Of a DNA stretch of 64,000 nt, positions 36,713 to 48,115 are shown one piece after another (the stretch's first letter is position 1; each line of letters begins with the position of its first letter). The notes beneath the pieces were generated by a model. That model was not told the DNA's origin. It worked only from the letters and a program-made list of their open reading frames with translations, and made no database searches. The position numbers and the translations under genes were made by a program. This stretch comes from Notospermus geniculatus. Its lineage: Eukaryota > Nemertea > Pilidiophora > Heteronemertea > Lineidae. Location: the NCBI GenBank assembly GCA_002633025.1, contig NMRB01000316.1, positions 298,711-362,710 on the forward strand, written 5' to 3'.

Positions 36713-39270
36713 AACGCCCAATCACATGTCGCCAGTAAAGAAGCGCACCTAGGTGCAAAATAAAAGAAAAATTCCGTCAAGATTACCACAAGCGAAATAC
36801 ATGTACGTTATTAACCATATTTGATTATAAAACCAGTTTTTTGCCTTACAATTCATCTTAGGCAAAATAATGGTAGGCCTAACTACTATATGAGCGTAAA
36901 ATCCCATGTCGCCAGGCTACCCATGAAAACGGCTTCACAATTTTCTTAGATGAACCAGGTTTAAAGCCCCAGAGTATTGAATTTTACTGGATTTTCAGAG
37001 TGTTGGGAGAATGCTGGTCGAGGTGTCATAGCATCATGAAGGTCCCCAAAATGCCTGCCTGATGCGTATTTCCGAGAATCAAGGCCTGGTTTTCAGCACA
37101 CAATGAAAAAATCTGCAGGGAGGGCTCTAATGTATTCAGATAGAGCGCAGTACATTTTACACGTCGTGCACTGACGTCAAGAATCGCGGCGATGATTTGC
37201 GTTTTTCAGATTCAATACAGTGGGGCTTTAAAACCTGAGAACGTATTTGTCATTTGATCAAATTATGTAATCATGACCTGGAAATGCAAAAAAAATCAAT
37301 AAACGACACTGTCTACTAAAAAATGTGTCTTTCTGTCAGTTTTTTGCTGTCGCCAAATTTCAATCAACGCCGTAACGAATACTTCATACCCATACTCCAT
37401 CTAGTGGATATTGATTATACTAAAGAAACAACCACGTGCTCTCTGGAAAGTTCTTTGGCGCCATATTTGAAGTGCGTGCGAGCCAGTGGCGAAGGTATTC
37501 AATGCCGATTTTTCCCATTTTGGTCGTACATAGTGGACCATGCTTATTCAAAATCGCATATTTTCTGCAGATCCATTTGGAACTACGAATAATAAATAAC
37601 TTTGCCGGCTTAGTACGATGTCAGTACGGGCAAGGTGTCAAGACCACATGCACTGCACCAATACATGTGTATTTATGCACTGATTTGTGTTCATTCGATC
37701 ACAGCCGTAACGATCACCACCGTAACGCATGGACCATTATGTATTCATTACGGCCTTGAATATTCGTTACGGTGGTGATGTGCAATGCAGTGCCATTGCC
37801 GAGCTACGAATTCATAAGCGGTTGCTTGTAGGCCTACAAAAAAATGAGACTGGCTAAGGCATGCCTACACTTAGGCCTATGAGAGACCAGTGATATCATC
37901 TTGACTTACATTGTACCAAGGAGGGTTCAGTACCCTTCGCCGTCGAACTACGCTCCCCTTAGGCCAAGGCCGAGGCTCATTCAGGAAGTGGCCGCAACTG
38001 GAAATTACGAGCCAACCTATTCTATTAGCATCCAATGATAACAGAAGCTAAAATCCTAATTTCGTTTTCTTGCAGATGCAATGCCTCCCAAAAAAACAAA
38101 ACCTCTGTCTAACAAAGAACGCCAACAGCGATGGCGTGACAAGAAAAAGGCGTCGTCCCAAGCCCACGCCGACTATCTGGCTGCAGAAAAACGACGCCAT
38201 GCCCAACGAAAAGCAGATGGAAAAATTAAGACGATTAGCATGATGAGCAGCAGAGAGCAGAGACAGCAAAGGAAAAAGTGGAGGACAAGCCAACGACGTC
38301 ACAAGAAACACATTGCAGCTGCCAGTGCACTTATTACTCCTCCGACGAGTCCAGACCCTCAACAACCCCCCTCCCGCCCGCCGCGGCAGTGCCTGGTCCA
38401 TCTAGGAACAAAGTATGATGTAGAAAGAAAAAGCGCCAGAATCAATCAAAGGCTTACAGAACAATCGGACAACTGAAAGTCAAAACTTGACTTGGCAAAT
38501 AAACGTACCAAAACAGTCCAAAAGAGACTGGAGAGAGCTCGGAATGCTACTCACCAAGAAGCAAGGTCAAAAAGCTTTTAGAAAATGGGGACAGGCGTAA
38601 AGTTCAAAGGCAGCTGACATTTTCGTTCACTGTTTCTGATGCACTGAAAGACAAACGGAGGCGCCAGTTTCATTTGTCCTGCAACACTGGTGTTTACTCG
38701 GGGCACACCACGGGTGCGTGTTTATACTACAAAATTACACTGGTTGGATCTTAACCTGGGCGTGCCTCACTACTTTTGCTGGGGTAAACTACACCGGTGT
38801 AACACATTTTTAATTCCAGAGCAAATTTATGTGCGCTATTACACTTGTCACTTACACCTAGTTAGTTGATAGGAACAACTTTTCTTCAAATATTTTTCAG
38901 TATACCGTAGGACATGTAGGATGTGAGAAAACATAAAAGCCTGTCTACACCATCAATATTTTCAAAACATTTCTGCGACAAAACATTTTGAATAGTGTTT
39001 TGGAAATGTTGCATCTTGTTTCAGGGTTTTGGGGTTGGTCTACACTCTCCAACATTTTCAAAACATGTTTTCTAGAAATACTAAGGCCTGTCTACACCAC
39101 CAACACTTCCAAAACATTCTAAAAACATTAGTTGCAACAAATCTGCAACATCCTGTTTTGGGATTGTTGCACAGTGTGGAAAGTGTTTGGAAAATGTTGC
39201 AGAAGAATGCACAAGACATAATTCTTGGTCCATTCAGGTCTGAAATTGGTTCCATTTCTTTTATTTTCAG
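36713..39270. other. Spacer between V1 and the first zinc-finger exon
   Basis: Apart from the reading frame at 38076-38476 nothing is clearly coding. It has an inverted pair 'atcaccaccgtaacg'/'cgttacggtggtgat' at 37712-37779 and a ~127-bp imperfect direct repeat (cctgtctacaccaycaa..., 38938-39190). Confidence 0.5.
38076..38650 (+). pseudogene. Degraded copy of a basic, transposon-like ORF
   Basis: An acceptor-like 'ttttcttgcag' precedes an open frame of ~133 codons (ATG at 38081, stop at 38476). It contains NKERQQRWRDKKK, a block of basic residues and LSSREQR-like MMSSREQRQQRKKW. The arrangement resembles a family of multicopy uncharacterised proteins I recall from fish, cnidarian and marine invertebrate genomes, likely element-derived. 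Similar coding continues after the stop in other frames to ~38650 (RSKVKKLLENGD), so the copy is broken. The acceptor is also in phase 1, so use as an extra terminal exon of the THAP gene is possible but unproven. Confidence 0.45.
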
Positions 39271-40127
39271 TTCTATCTACAATTTCTTCATCTGGATGTG
39301 GTGTGGCCGGAATTGGTGTCAGCATGCCAACGATAGTAGTTGTTCCAATCCAGCCCTACCCAGTCCTGAGCACTCCCATTGAGAATTTGCGTATTCCCAT
39401 TAAACAAATCACGAGAAAGACGCAACAATTTGTATGCAAATTGTGCCAAAAGTCGTTTCAGACAGCTTCCAGTCTCGGTGGACATCAACGGGTTCATTCT
39501 CCCAGAGTGGGAAAAAAACAGAAAGAACAACAGGTTCATTTACCCAGAGTGGAAAAAAAACAAAAAGTGCCAAGTTCAAAATTCAAATGTGATGAGTGTG
39601 GAAGGGGATTTCCCAGCTGTCGCAGTCTAAATGAGCACATGAATATGCCCACCGAGGAGGGACCATTTAAATGTGACGCATGTGATAAGTCATATACGCA
39701 TCACTCTGGGCTCCAAAGACATAAACTCATGCACGACGTGTACGAAAAACCATTCAGGTGTGACGAATGTGATAAATCATTTAAAGAAATAAGAACTTAT
39801 AAGATGCATAAACTGCAACATCACCAACCCGAGAATGACAAGCCATTCAAATGTGACATCTGCGAGAAGAGGTTTACAAGAAGCACAACTCTTAAAGTCC
39901 ATAAAGTTCTCCACATGGACGAGAGGCCATTTAAGTGTGACGTATGTGAAAAAACATTTCAAGTAGCTTCAGGACTAAAACATCATAAAATGGTCCACAT
40001 GCCCATGATTGACTGGCCGCATCAGTGTGACCAATGCGGTAAGAGATTTTACCATAGGAAAGGTCTTCAGAAGCATAGAAACAGACATTTAAGGAGAGAC
40101 CGTACAAATGAGGCCACACCAGTGTGA
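39271..40127 (+). CDS. Alternative terminal exon V2, seven C2H2 fingers (truncated)
   Basis: The acceptor ttcttttattttcag is followed by TT, completing a phase-1 codon (G|TT, Val), then LSTISSSGCG, a linker with VVPIQPYPVLSTP, and seven C2H2 fingers ending in a TGA. Finger 2 has lost its last histidine (HMNMP). With the shared exons the product is 781 residues. Compared with V3-V5 the exon stops early: after finger 7 the frame breaks, and the following ~140 bp (to ~40270) still resemble the next fingers out of frame. It is therefore a shortened, perhaps ageing, member of the array. C2H2 arrays bind DNA; target unknown. Confidence 0.75.
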
Positions 40128-40280
40128 TGGGGTATCAAAAGCCAAGCAGTCCCTATGGCCACAAATCTGTTCATGCCAGGGAAGAGTTGATACAATACTT
40201 CACTCTGAAGAAAGACGATTTAAATGTGAAGAGTTGGTAGAACTTTTAAGAGGAAGAAAGCTCAATCTCACCAGCGTGTG

Positions 40281-41120
40281 AGTCACTCGGTTCCAGTGTA
40301 CATGAAGTTGGAGTGTAGAAGTTAAGCTGTTCAGTGTCAGTGTATGAGGATGAAGGATTAAGGATGGATCTGCTTTGGTTTTGTTGCAGCTACGAGTGTT
40401 GAAGTGGGGCTGGCAGCAACAAAAGTCAAATATTTTCACTTCTTTGGAGATGTCCAGGATGATAGCTGATATTCCCGCCACAGTTGAAGCTGGACCTAGT
40501 ACAGCTACAGCCATTTCAATTCTTCAAACGGGGAAGGGGTTGTTCTGCGTGAACAGGGAAGTGCTCAAAAACTTTGATGCTTTTGATTAACCTCGTGACC
40601 AAGTGTTTTTTGATAATATCAAAGAACAGCTCTAACTATTGGAGACTGGTTTTGCTTGTTGCAGTGGAGTGTCTATTGATGAATACAAGGCAAAGCAAAC
40701 TTGTTCCAGTCTTTACGAAAAACTCCTAACTGTCTGGAGAAGGAGTCTACCTCCAGCTGCTTGCGAGCAAAGTTGTGTTTTAATAGGAGCTGTCAGCGAG
40801 TTGACCACTAGGTGTCACTAGGGCCCAATTCAATGCATCTAGCGGACCCAGTCATTATCGATCGAGCAGCGATCATAATAGATTTCTTGTACATTTGGTC
40901 CGCTAAGACTGTGCTGCCATCTGTTAGCAATATGCGCGGCTGACTGCTCCTAATTGGTTCAAGATGGGTCAAAAAATGAACATGCTATGTAGAGAGCACA
41001 TACCTCTGGGAAAATTTAGATGCACCAAGTGCGCGACATCTTTTAGCTATCCAAGGAGAAAAACCGAGGAATTGCAAAACTTAGTCCAGAAATGATTCGA
41101 AATTACGAGTCGTCACATAC
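40281..41120 (+). pseudogene. Decayed copy of terminal exon V1
   Basis: Starting at 'gttccagtgtacatgaagtt' it parallels 35705-36480 nearly base for base in places. It lacks ~80 bp just after the acceptor, has in-frame stops after LKNFDAFD and elsewhere, and is interrupted by an insertion at ~40785-40952 whose ends 'aggagctgtcagc' and 'gctgactgctcct' are near inverted repeats. Its place just before V3 shows that V1 and a zinc-finger exon were duplicated together. Confidence 0.7.
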
Positions 41121-41957
41121 ATGTATCAATATCACAGTTTCATCGCATCGTTAACCTCACAGGCCGGTGCCATAAATTCATTTGTGCCTTGATATACAAA
41201 TAAACATACACTGTATATTAAATGATGACAATATTAGGTTGTGACTAAAATATAATACATGTAAAACTCATCAACCTCAAGGTTTGAGCATACCCAATCT
41301 TCTGTAAAATTTTTAAACGTCGTGGAAAAGAATTGGAATTAATTTGGAGAAATATTCTTTAAATGCTTGATGGGAACAAACTTTCTTCGAATATTTTTCA
41401 ATCAATACCATTGGATGTATGTAATGAAACTTTGACAGAAGACAAGATGCCGTCTGCTGAACTCTGGCGTAGATGAGTTAGCTAAAGGTTGTCAGAAATT
41501 TTTTTGAGGGTACTACTAATTTCTTCAAAATCAGCAAAAAGTCCACGAAATTAAAGAAAATCGCCCTTTTCCTGTTCCATTGAAGGTACCGATGTAGTAT
41601 GTAAATGTAATGGAGAAAGTTTGAATGTCCCACGTGCCAGGGACTCCGTGTAGGAAGTGCTACATGTACCGGTATAATTGAGCCCCGCACATGACCTAGA
41701 TGTGGGGATGCCCCACGGTGAGACCTGAGGTTCCACGAGGGGAGGCGAGGCAGTTGACTTCGTGTAGGCCTACTGGTATTACGAGCTACGAAAATGAATA
41801 AAACACAAGGATGCATCGATATACTTTGAATTACTTTTGGGCCTCTCCCCTTCGACAACGCGAGATTATCGATTATTCCGAACCCACAGGCTACCTGTTT
41901 TTTGGTAATGCGTGGTCCATCAGGATCTGAAATCAGATTCATTTCTTTTATTTTCAG

Positions 41958-43546
41958 TTCTATCAACGATTTCTTCATCTGAATGTGGTGTGACTGGAAC
42001 TGGCTTCACTGTGCCACCGGACCCGGTAGTAGTTGTCCCAATCTTGGAGGAATTCCAGACCTACTATCCAGTCTTGGAGGAATTCCAGACCTACTATCCA
42101 GTCTTGGAGGAATTCCAGCCCTACTGTCCAGTCTCGGAGGAATTCCGGACCTACTCTCCAGTCTTGGAGGAATTCCAGCCCTACTATCCAGTCTCGGAGG
42201 AATTCCAGACCTACTATCCAATCTTGAGCACTCCCATTGAGAATCTGCGTATTCGTATCAAACGAATCACGAGAAAGACGGAAAAATTTGTATGCAAATT
42301 GTGCCAAAGGTCGTTTCAGACAGCTTTCAGTCTCCGTGGACATCAACGGGTTCATTCTCCCAGAAAGAAAAAAAAATTTCCCAGAAAGAAAAAAAACCCA
42401 AAAAACTTCAAATGCAATGAGTGTGGAAAGGCATATTCATATCATCGTAGTCTAAATGAGCACATGAATAAGCACACCGGCATGACCGGTGAGAGAACAT
42501 TTAAATGTGACGTATGTGATAGGTCATATGTTCATCACTCGGGGCTCCGTATTCATATGCTGACAGCGCACGTGCACGAAAAACCATTCCGATGTGAGGA
42601 ATGTGATAAATCATTTAAAGAAATGGGAACTTATAAATTGCATAAACTGCAACATCACCAACCCGAGGCTGACAGGCCATTCAAATGTAACGTCTGCAAG
42701 AAGAGGTTTACAAGAAGTGCAAATCTTAAAATCCACAAAGTTGCCCACAAGAAGCCGTTGAAATGTAATGTGTGTGGAAAAAAATTTCAACGAGCTTCAG
42801 GACTAAGTAGGCATAAAGTGGTCCACCTCGGGAAAAGTCTTCAGGAGCATAGAAACACACATTTTGAGGACAGACTGTATAAATGTCACCAGTGTGATAA
42901 GGCTTTCAAACACAACAGCAGTCTCAGTTCCCACAATTCCCTCTGTCATGCCAAGGAAAAGCCATTCAAATGTGACGAATGTGACGCGGCCTTTAAGCTA
43001 GCTTCCCAACTTAAAAAACATCAGATAAATCAAGGCACAGATAGGCCGTTTGAATGCCAGCTGTGCAGTAGCACGTTTAAGCATAAATGTGGCCTGAATA
43101 ACCATATGAAGAATCACTCTGAGGAAAGACCATTTGATTGTGACATTTGTGGAAAAGCTTGCAAGAGGAAAAGTGATCTGATAAGTCACTTGGTAGTTCA
43201 CTCTGAAGAGAGGCCATTTAAATGTGACGAGTGTGATGAAACGTTCAAGAGGAAGACAGTTCTTAAAGCTCACCAGCGTGACAGTCACTCCATTGGTTGT
43301 TTTCCCTGTGACGAATGTGGTAGAGCTTTTAAGAGGAAGAAAGATCTAAAAGATCACTTGGTAGTTCACTCTGAAGAAAGGCCATTTAAATGTGGCGAGT
43401 GTGATAAGTCTTTTAAGAGGAAGAGCGGTCTTAAATCTCACCAGCATGCCAGTCACTCGGGTATTTGGTTTAGCTGTGACGAGTGTGGTAAAGCCTTTAA
43501 GAGAAAAAGAAATCTTGAAGCTCATGTGCAACAGTTACACAGGTAG
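41958..43546 (+). CDS. Alternative terminal exon V3, ~14 C2H2 fingers with a 10-residue repeat
   Basis: The same acceptor and G|TT phase as V2; with the shared exons 1025 residues. After SSECGVTGTG comes a six-unit decapeptide repeat (units such as LEEFQTYYPV) that replaces the short Pro linker of the other exons. About 14 usable C2H2 fingers follow. The seventh is reduced to its C-terminal half (GKSLQEHRNTH), and the one at ASQLKKHQINQ lacks the last histidine. Linkers are mostly of the HSEERPFKC type, normal for DNA-binding arrays. The 3' flank (acatggagtcaattcga, ~43572) is shared with V4 and V5. Confidence 0.8.
42043..42222 (+). repeat. 30-bp coding minisatellite inside V3
   Basis: Six in-frame units built on 'cttggaggaattccagacct' plus 'actatccagt' encode decapeptides of type (L/S)EEF(Q/R)(T/P)Y(Y/C/S)P(V/I). 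Units differ by a few substitutions. V2, V4 and V5 have a single 'VVPIQP.PV' here. Confidence 0.85.
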
Positions 43547-44994
43547 CCAAGTACTGCCAAGTACACAAGACATTTACATGGAGTCAATTCGAGGCCAGTT
43601 CACTTTTTTTTTGCACCATGAAATGGGAAGTAGGCCTATAGCACAGGTCGCATGGCTTTTTCACAGTACAAAAAGCAAGTGAACCGGCCTCAATCCGGAT
43701 CGAATCCTTGTGAACAGGGCCTAATGCGCCAATCACACTGAGCATGGAGGTGTTAATACCTCCATGCACTGAACAAGTTCTCAGTACGTTCTCCAAAAGT
43801 TTGCCGGATGGGCTCAAACTGGGAGTGGCAACTTTTTACAGTCTTTACGAATTTCGTGGAGGGGAAGGGTGTGCCAGAACATCAAGGCATTATCTTGCCA
43901 AGGGTTACGTGTTCTGGGCCGTTTAACCATCTTTTAGGACGACGGGGCAGGACGTTTTGAGAATTACTTCCAGTGTGACACGCCCTTTAGCCTAATGTAC
44001 GTAAAGTAGGCGAATGTAAAGCGTAATTTTCTTTTTTTGGTTCAGGGCAATGAGGAACAAATTATGCGCATTTGTCGCATGCACGATCCTGGATTTGAAA
44101 GGAGTTGTCTTAGTGATGGTAATCTTTATTCAAAGGATTTACACATAATCAGGATCCATATTCATAAAAGTTTTCTGGATGGATTACTACAAAATGTTAC
44201 AGTACAAGAAAAATGTGGAACAGCTTTGTCCAGATTATAAGGATATGAGCATTTAGACGGAATGAGTTATGAGCACGTTTATAGTGAAAAAAAGTCCTCT
44301 GACAAGACAGAGGGGAAGGTATGATGGCTGATAAGAAATTTTGACACTACTTGTATTTGTACATTGCCAGAGCGGAGTGGTTGGTCAGTAATGTTGACCT
44401 TCTGCCTTTAATCGATTCACCTCTTCAACTTATACTTACTTACAAGGTGTACTGTACTCTTAGGCTATTTTGCATCTCTGAAAATAAATTTTTCTTGAAA
44501 AAATCCACAACAAAGATTTGTGATATCTTGGGTTGCATATATGCATTTTATCCTATTTTCAACTGCTCAATGCCATTGAGTACATTTATAACAGGTTGTG
44601 ACTAAAATTGTAATTGTAGACGTGCTGAGTGAATTTTGATTACTGTGATTGTAACTTAATCATTTCTTTTTGTGTTATTTGTCATTCTTCCCATACCTGC
44701 AGAGCTTTTGGTCTCACTCCTCTTCATCCTCTTCATATGCTCGCACACAAACTGAGTGGATAAAAATCCCTGTTTGGGAGGCAGGGCCCCTGCCAGAAAT
44801 TTTTCTGAGGGTACTAATTTCTTCAAATTCGGCAATGGCCCTTTTCTGTTCCTTTGAGGGAACAAACATAGTACCAATAAGCCAAGCCAAGACCCTCTGG
44901 CAGAAACCCTGGGAGGATATGTGAACCACACCTGTTTCAACAGAATTCATGGTCCATTCAGGTCTGAAAGTGGTTCCATTTCTTTTATTTTCAG
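43547..44994. other. Spacer between V3 and V4 with V1 remnant
   Basis: It holds a fragment at ~44160-44300 matching the V1 end (ggattactacaaaatgttac... cagctttgtccagattat), a small hairpin 'catggaggtg'/'cacctccatg'-like at 43742-43766, and at 44785-44915 an inverted pair 'gccagaaatttt'/'ggcagaaaccctgg'-like, seen also near 41490 and 55560. No intact gene. Confidence 0.55.
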
Positions 44995-46535
44995 TTCTAT
45001 CAACGATTTCTTCATCTGGATGTGGTGTGATGACAACTGGCTTTACTGTGCCACCGATAGTAATTGTCCCAATCCAGCCCAACCCAGTCTTGAGCACTCC
45101 GATTCAGAATTTGCGCATCCCCATTAAACGAATCACAAGAAGGATGCAACAATTTGTATGTGAATTGTGCCAGAAGTCATTTCAGACGGCTGCCGGACTC
45201 GGTCGACATAAACCGGTTCATTATCCCACCAGAGTGAAAAAACAAAAAACATTACGCAAATGCGATGAGTGTGGAAAGGCATTTCCCTGTCGTCGTGCGC
45301 TTAATGAGCACATGAATACTCACACCGGGGAGAGACCATTTAAATGTGACGTATGCCATGTATCATTTGCACATCCCTCTGGGCTCCGACGTCATAAACG
45401 GACGCACTACAAAAAACCGTTCAGGTGTGACAAATGTGATAAGTCATTTATACAGGCGAGCGATTATAGGATACATAAAGTGCAACATCACCAACCTGAG
45501 AACGAAAGGCCATTTAAATGTGACGTCTGTGAGAAGAGATTTACTAGAAGAACAAATCTTAAAATGCATAAAGTTGTCCACACGGACGAGAGACCCTTTA
45601 AATGTGATATTTGTGGAAAAACATTTCAACAAGCTTCAGGACTAAGTAGGCATAAAATGGTCCACATGCCCATGTCTGACCGGCCACATCAGTGCGACCA
45701 CTGCGGTATTAGATTCTACCTCAGGAGAAGTCTTCAGGAACATAGAAGCAAACATTTTGAGGACAGACCGTATAAATGCGACCAATGTCATAAGGATTTC
45801 AGAACCAACAGGTGTCTCTATGCCCATAAATCCCTTCACGCCAAGGAAAAGGCATTCAAATGTTATGAATGTGACGCGGCCTTTAAGCTAGCTTTCCAAC
45901 TTAAAAAACATCAGATAAATCATGGCACAGACAGGCCGTTTGAATGCCAGCTGTGCGGCTGCACGTTTAAGCATAAATGTGGCCTGAATAACCATATGAA
46001 GAATCACTCTGAGGAAAGACCATTTGAATGTGACATTTGTGGAGAGGCTTGTAAGACGAAAAGTGATCTTGGGTCACACATGCGTGTTCATGTTGAAGGG
46101 GGACATTTCAGATGTGACAAGTGTGACAAAGCCTTTAAAATGAAGAGTGATCTAAAAGATCACTTGGTAGTTCACTCTGCAGAAAGGCCATTTAAATGTG
46201 ATGAGTGTGGTCAAGCTTTTAAGAGGAAGAAAGGTCTTAAAGCTCACCAGCGTGACAGTCACTCCATTGGTTGTTTTAGCTGTGACGAGTGTGGTAGAGC
46301 TTTTAAGAGGATGCAAAATCTTAAATGTCACTTGGTAGTACACTCTGAAGAAAGGCCATTTAAATGTGGTGAGTGTGATAAAGCTTTTAAGAGGAAGAAA
46401 GGTCTTAAAGCTCACCAGCGTGACAGTCACTCCATTGGTTGTTTTAGCTGTGACGAGTGTGGTAAAACTTTTAAGAGGAAGAGAGATCGCCTGTGTGATG
46501 GTCACTCAGGTAGCCAAGTAGTGCCTTTAGTCTAG
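44995..46535 (+). CDS. Alternative terminal exon V4, 15-16 C2H2 fingers
   Basis: The same acceptor, the same phase and the same LSTISSSGCG opening. It is the longest and best preserved finger set: fifteen full C2H2 fingers and a sixteenth shortened by a deletion (FKRKRDRLCDGH). With the shared exons 1009 residues. Two C-terminal finger pairs (KGLKAHQRDSH / FSCDECG) are nearly identical, so a recent two-finger duplication occurred within the exon. The last residues SGSQVVPLV resemble V5's SGGQVLPCTH, so both keep the ancestral end. Confidence 0.82.
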
Positions 46536-46545
46536 TCGCAAACCC

Positions 46546-47125
46546 GGTAACCCCTTCAAATCTGATAACAGTAACATTTTGATGTTTTCGTGACCTTTGG
46601 GGGTAGGCGAATCAGAATCCGCCGGGTGCCACCGCGTAACCCTTTAGCATTTTGAGAAAATCCCGTTTGAAGTTGAGGACACTGACTTTATCATTGCAAC
46701 CAAGAACTGAGCTTTGTACAGGAGAATGGGACCCGATGTACAGCTAACTTCTGAACGGTTGGATTTAGACCCCATAAATGTATTATCAACAGATAGAAAC
46801 ATGATGCCTCATAACCAAATAAGCAAGTTGTTTGTACTTTTTACCAAGTTATGTAATTGGAAACGGCATTTTTATGTATTTTGACCCATTTTGTGTTAAT
46901 TTACAGAAAAAACGTCATTTCGTATTACATAACTACTGAAAACGATTGAGGACATGCTTATCTGCTTCTGAGGCACCATGTTTCTATCTGTTGGTAATAC
47001 ATTTATGGGATTTTCTCAAAACGCTAAAGGGTTACGCGGTGGCACCCGGCGGATTCTGATTCGCCTACCCCCAAATATTCAGAAAATATCAAAACGCTGC
47101 TGTTATCAGAGAAAAAGGGGGTTAC
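46546..47125. mobile_element. ~580-bp foldback element
   Basis: The left arm (ctgataacag ... gggggtaggcgaatcagaat ... gagaaaatccc) is mirrored by the right arm (gggattttctc ... attctgattcgcctaccccc ... ctgttatcag). The pairing continues inward through 'tgtattatcaacagatagaa' and its counterpart, and partly to the middle. A transcript would fold into one long hairpin. It lies just after V4. Confidence 0.8.
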
Positions 47126-47287
47126 GCCCCTTTTCGGGGTTTTGCTTCCAGACTACTTGTACACAAGGCATTTAGGCCTTTTACTGTTTACATGGAGTCA
47201 ATTCGATACGGTTCGAGGCTAGTTCACTTATTTGGTTATTTGGTTCATTACCCTGAACCAAATTGTTATTCATAAAACCTTGCCAGC

Positions 47288-47478
47288 TTAAAGCGAATCA
47301 AAAGCGAAAAAATTTGATTTAGAAATAGAATTTGAAAGGGGACGAATTTTTGGGAAAAATGTAAACAAACTTCTCCAAAATGTCAACAAAAGAAATTTTC
47401 GTGCATTCTGATTGGCCGAATTTTGTGTTTACAAACACCATCCAAATGTAAACAAAATCCGCTTTTGATTCGCTTTAA
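47288..47478. mobile_element. MITE with TTAAAGCGAATCAAAAGCG termini
   Basis: The ends 'TTAAAGCGAATCAAAAGCG' and 'CGCTTTTGATTCGCTTTAA' are perfect inverted repeats of 19 bp, and TTAA at both edges suggests a piggyBac-like target. 191 bp, with 'tgtaaacaaa' words inside. No ORF. Confidence 0.82.
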
Positions 47479-47793
47479 TTGGTTGCTACATGTAGTTGTA
47501 TAGATTGGTCTGTACATAGTTTTCTGGTAGGAAGCAATGTCTTTCACCTCAGAAACCCGATTTCTATTTCATATTCTTTACTTGTGTCTCCTTTAATGTT
47601 ACCCCTTGCATAAGATAAAACTGTTCGGGTTCGGAGATTGTTTGGACTACTCTCATATTTTGCTGAAAATAAATTTTTCTTGAAAAAATCCACAACAAAG
47701 ATTTGTTATATCTTGGGTTGCATATCATTATCACATTTTGTCCTACTTTCAACTGCTCAGTGCCATTGAATGACTACATAACAGGTTGTGACT

Positions 47794-47911
47794 AAAATCC
47801 AATAATTAACCCATCTGCCCCAGGTTTGAGCTAAAATCCAATAATTAACCCATCTGCCCCAGGTTTGAGCTAAAATCCAATAATTAACCCATCTGCCCCA
47901 GGTTTGAGCTG
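47794..47911. repeat. 39-bp tandem repeat, three copies
   Basis: Three copies of a 39-bp unit starting 'ctaaaatccaataattaacc' and ending 'ccccaggtttgag' that appear identical, between V4 and V5. Their sameness implies recent origin. Confidence 0.85.
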
Positions 47912-48115
47912 ACAGTGCGGTCTTCTGCTGAAGTTTTCTGAACGCATTGGAAAGAACGGAGAAAAATTCTTCAAATAATTTTTGATAGAAATAAACTTTC
48001 TTCGAATATTTTTCAGTCAATACGATAGGATATAGCCCTTTTCTGTTCCTCTGGTGTTTCTACGTAACTCATGGTCCATTAGGGCCTGAAATTGTTTCAT
48101 TTCTTTTATTTTCAG

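Noticed and set aside
42043-42222. CRISPR-like regular repeats
   Set aside because: The units are directly adjoining with no spacers and are coding; the genome is animal. The same applies to 9163, 47794 and 51722.
41975-42355. Minus-strand and other-frame ORFs over the V3 repeat
   Set aside because: They mirror the 30-bp coding repeat and zinc-finger codons; only the plus frame shows C2H2 spacing.
44949-44994. ATG starting MVHSGLK before exon V4 as a real start
   Set aside because: The same conserved block lacks an ATG in V3 and has a stop in V5, and the acceptor lies inside it, so it is intron.
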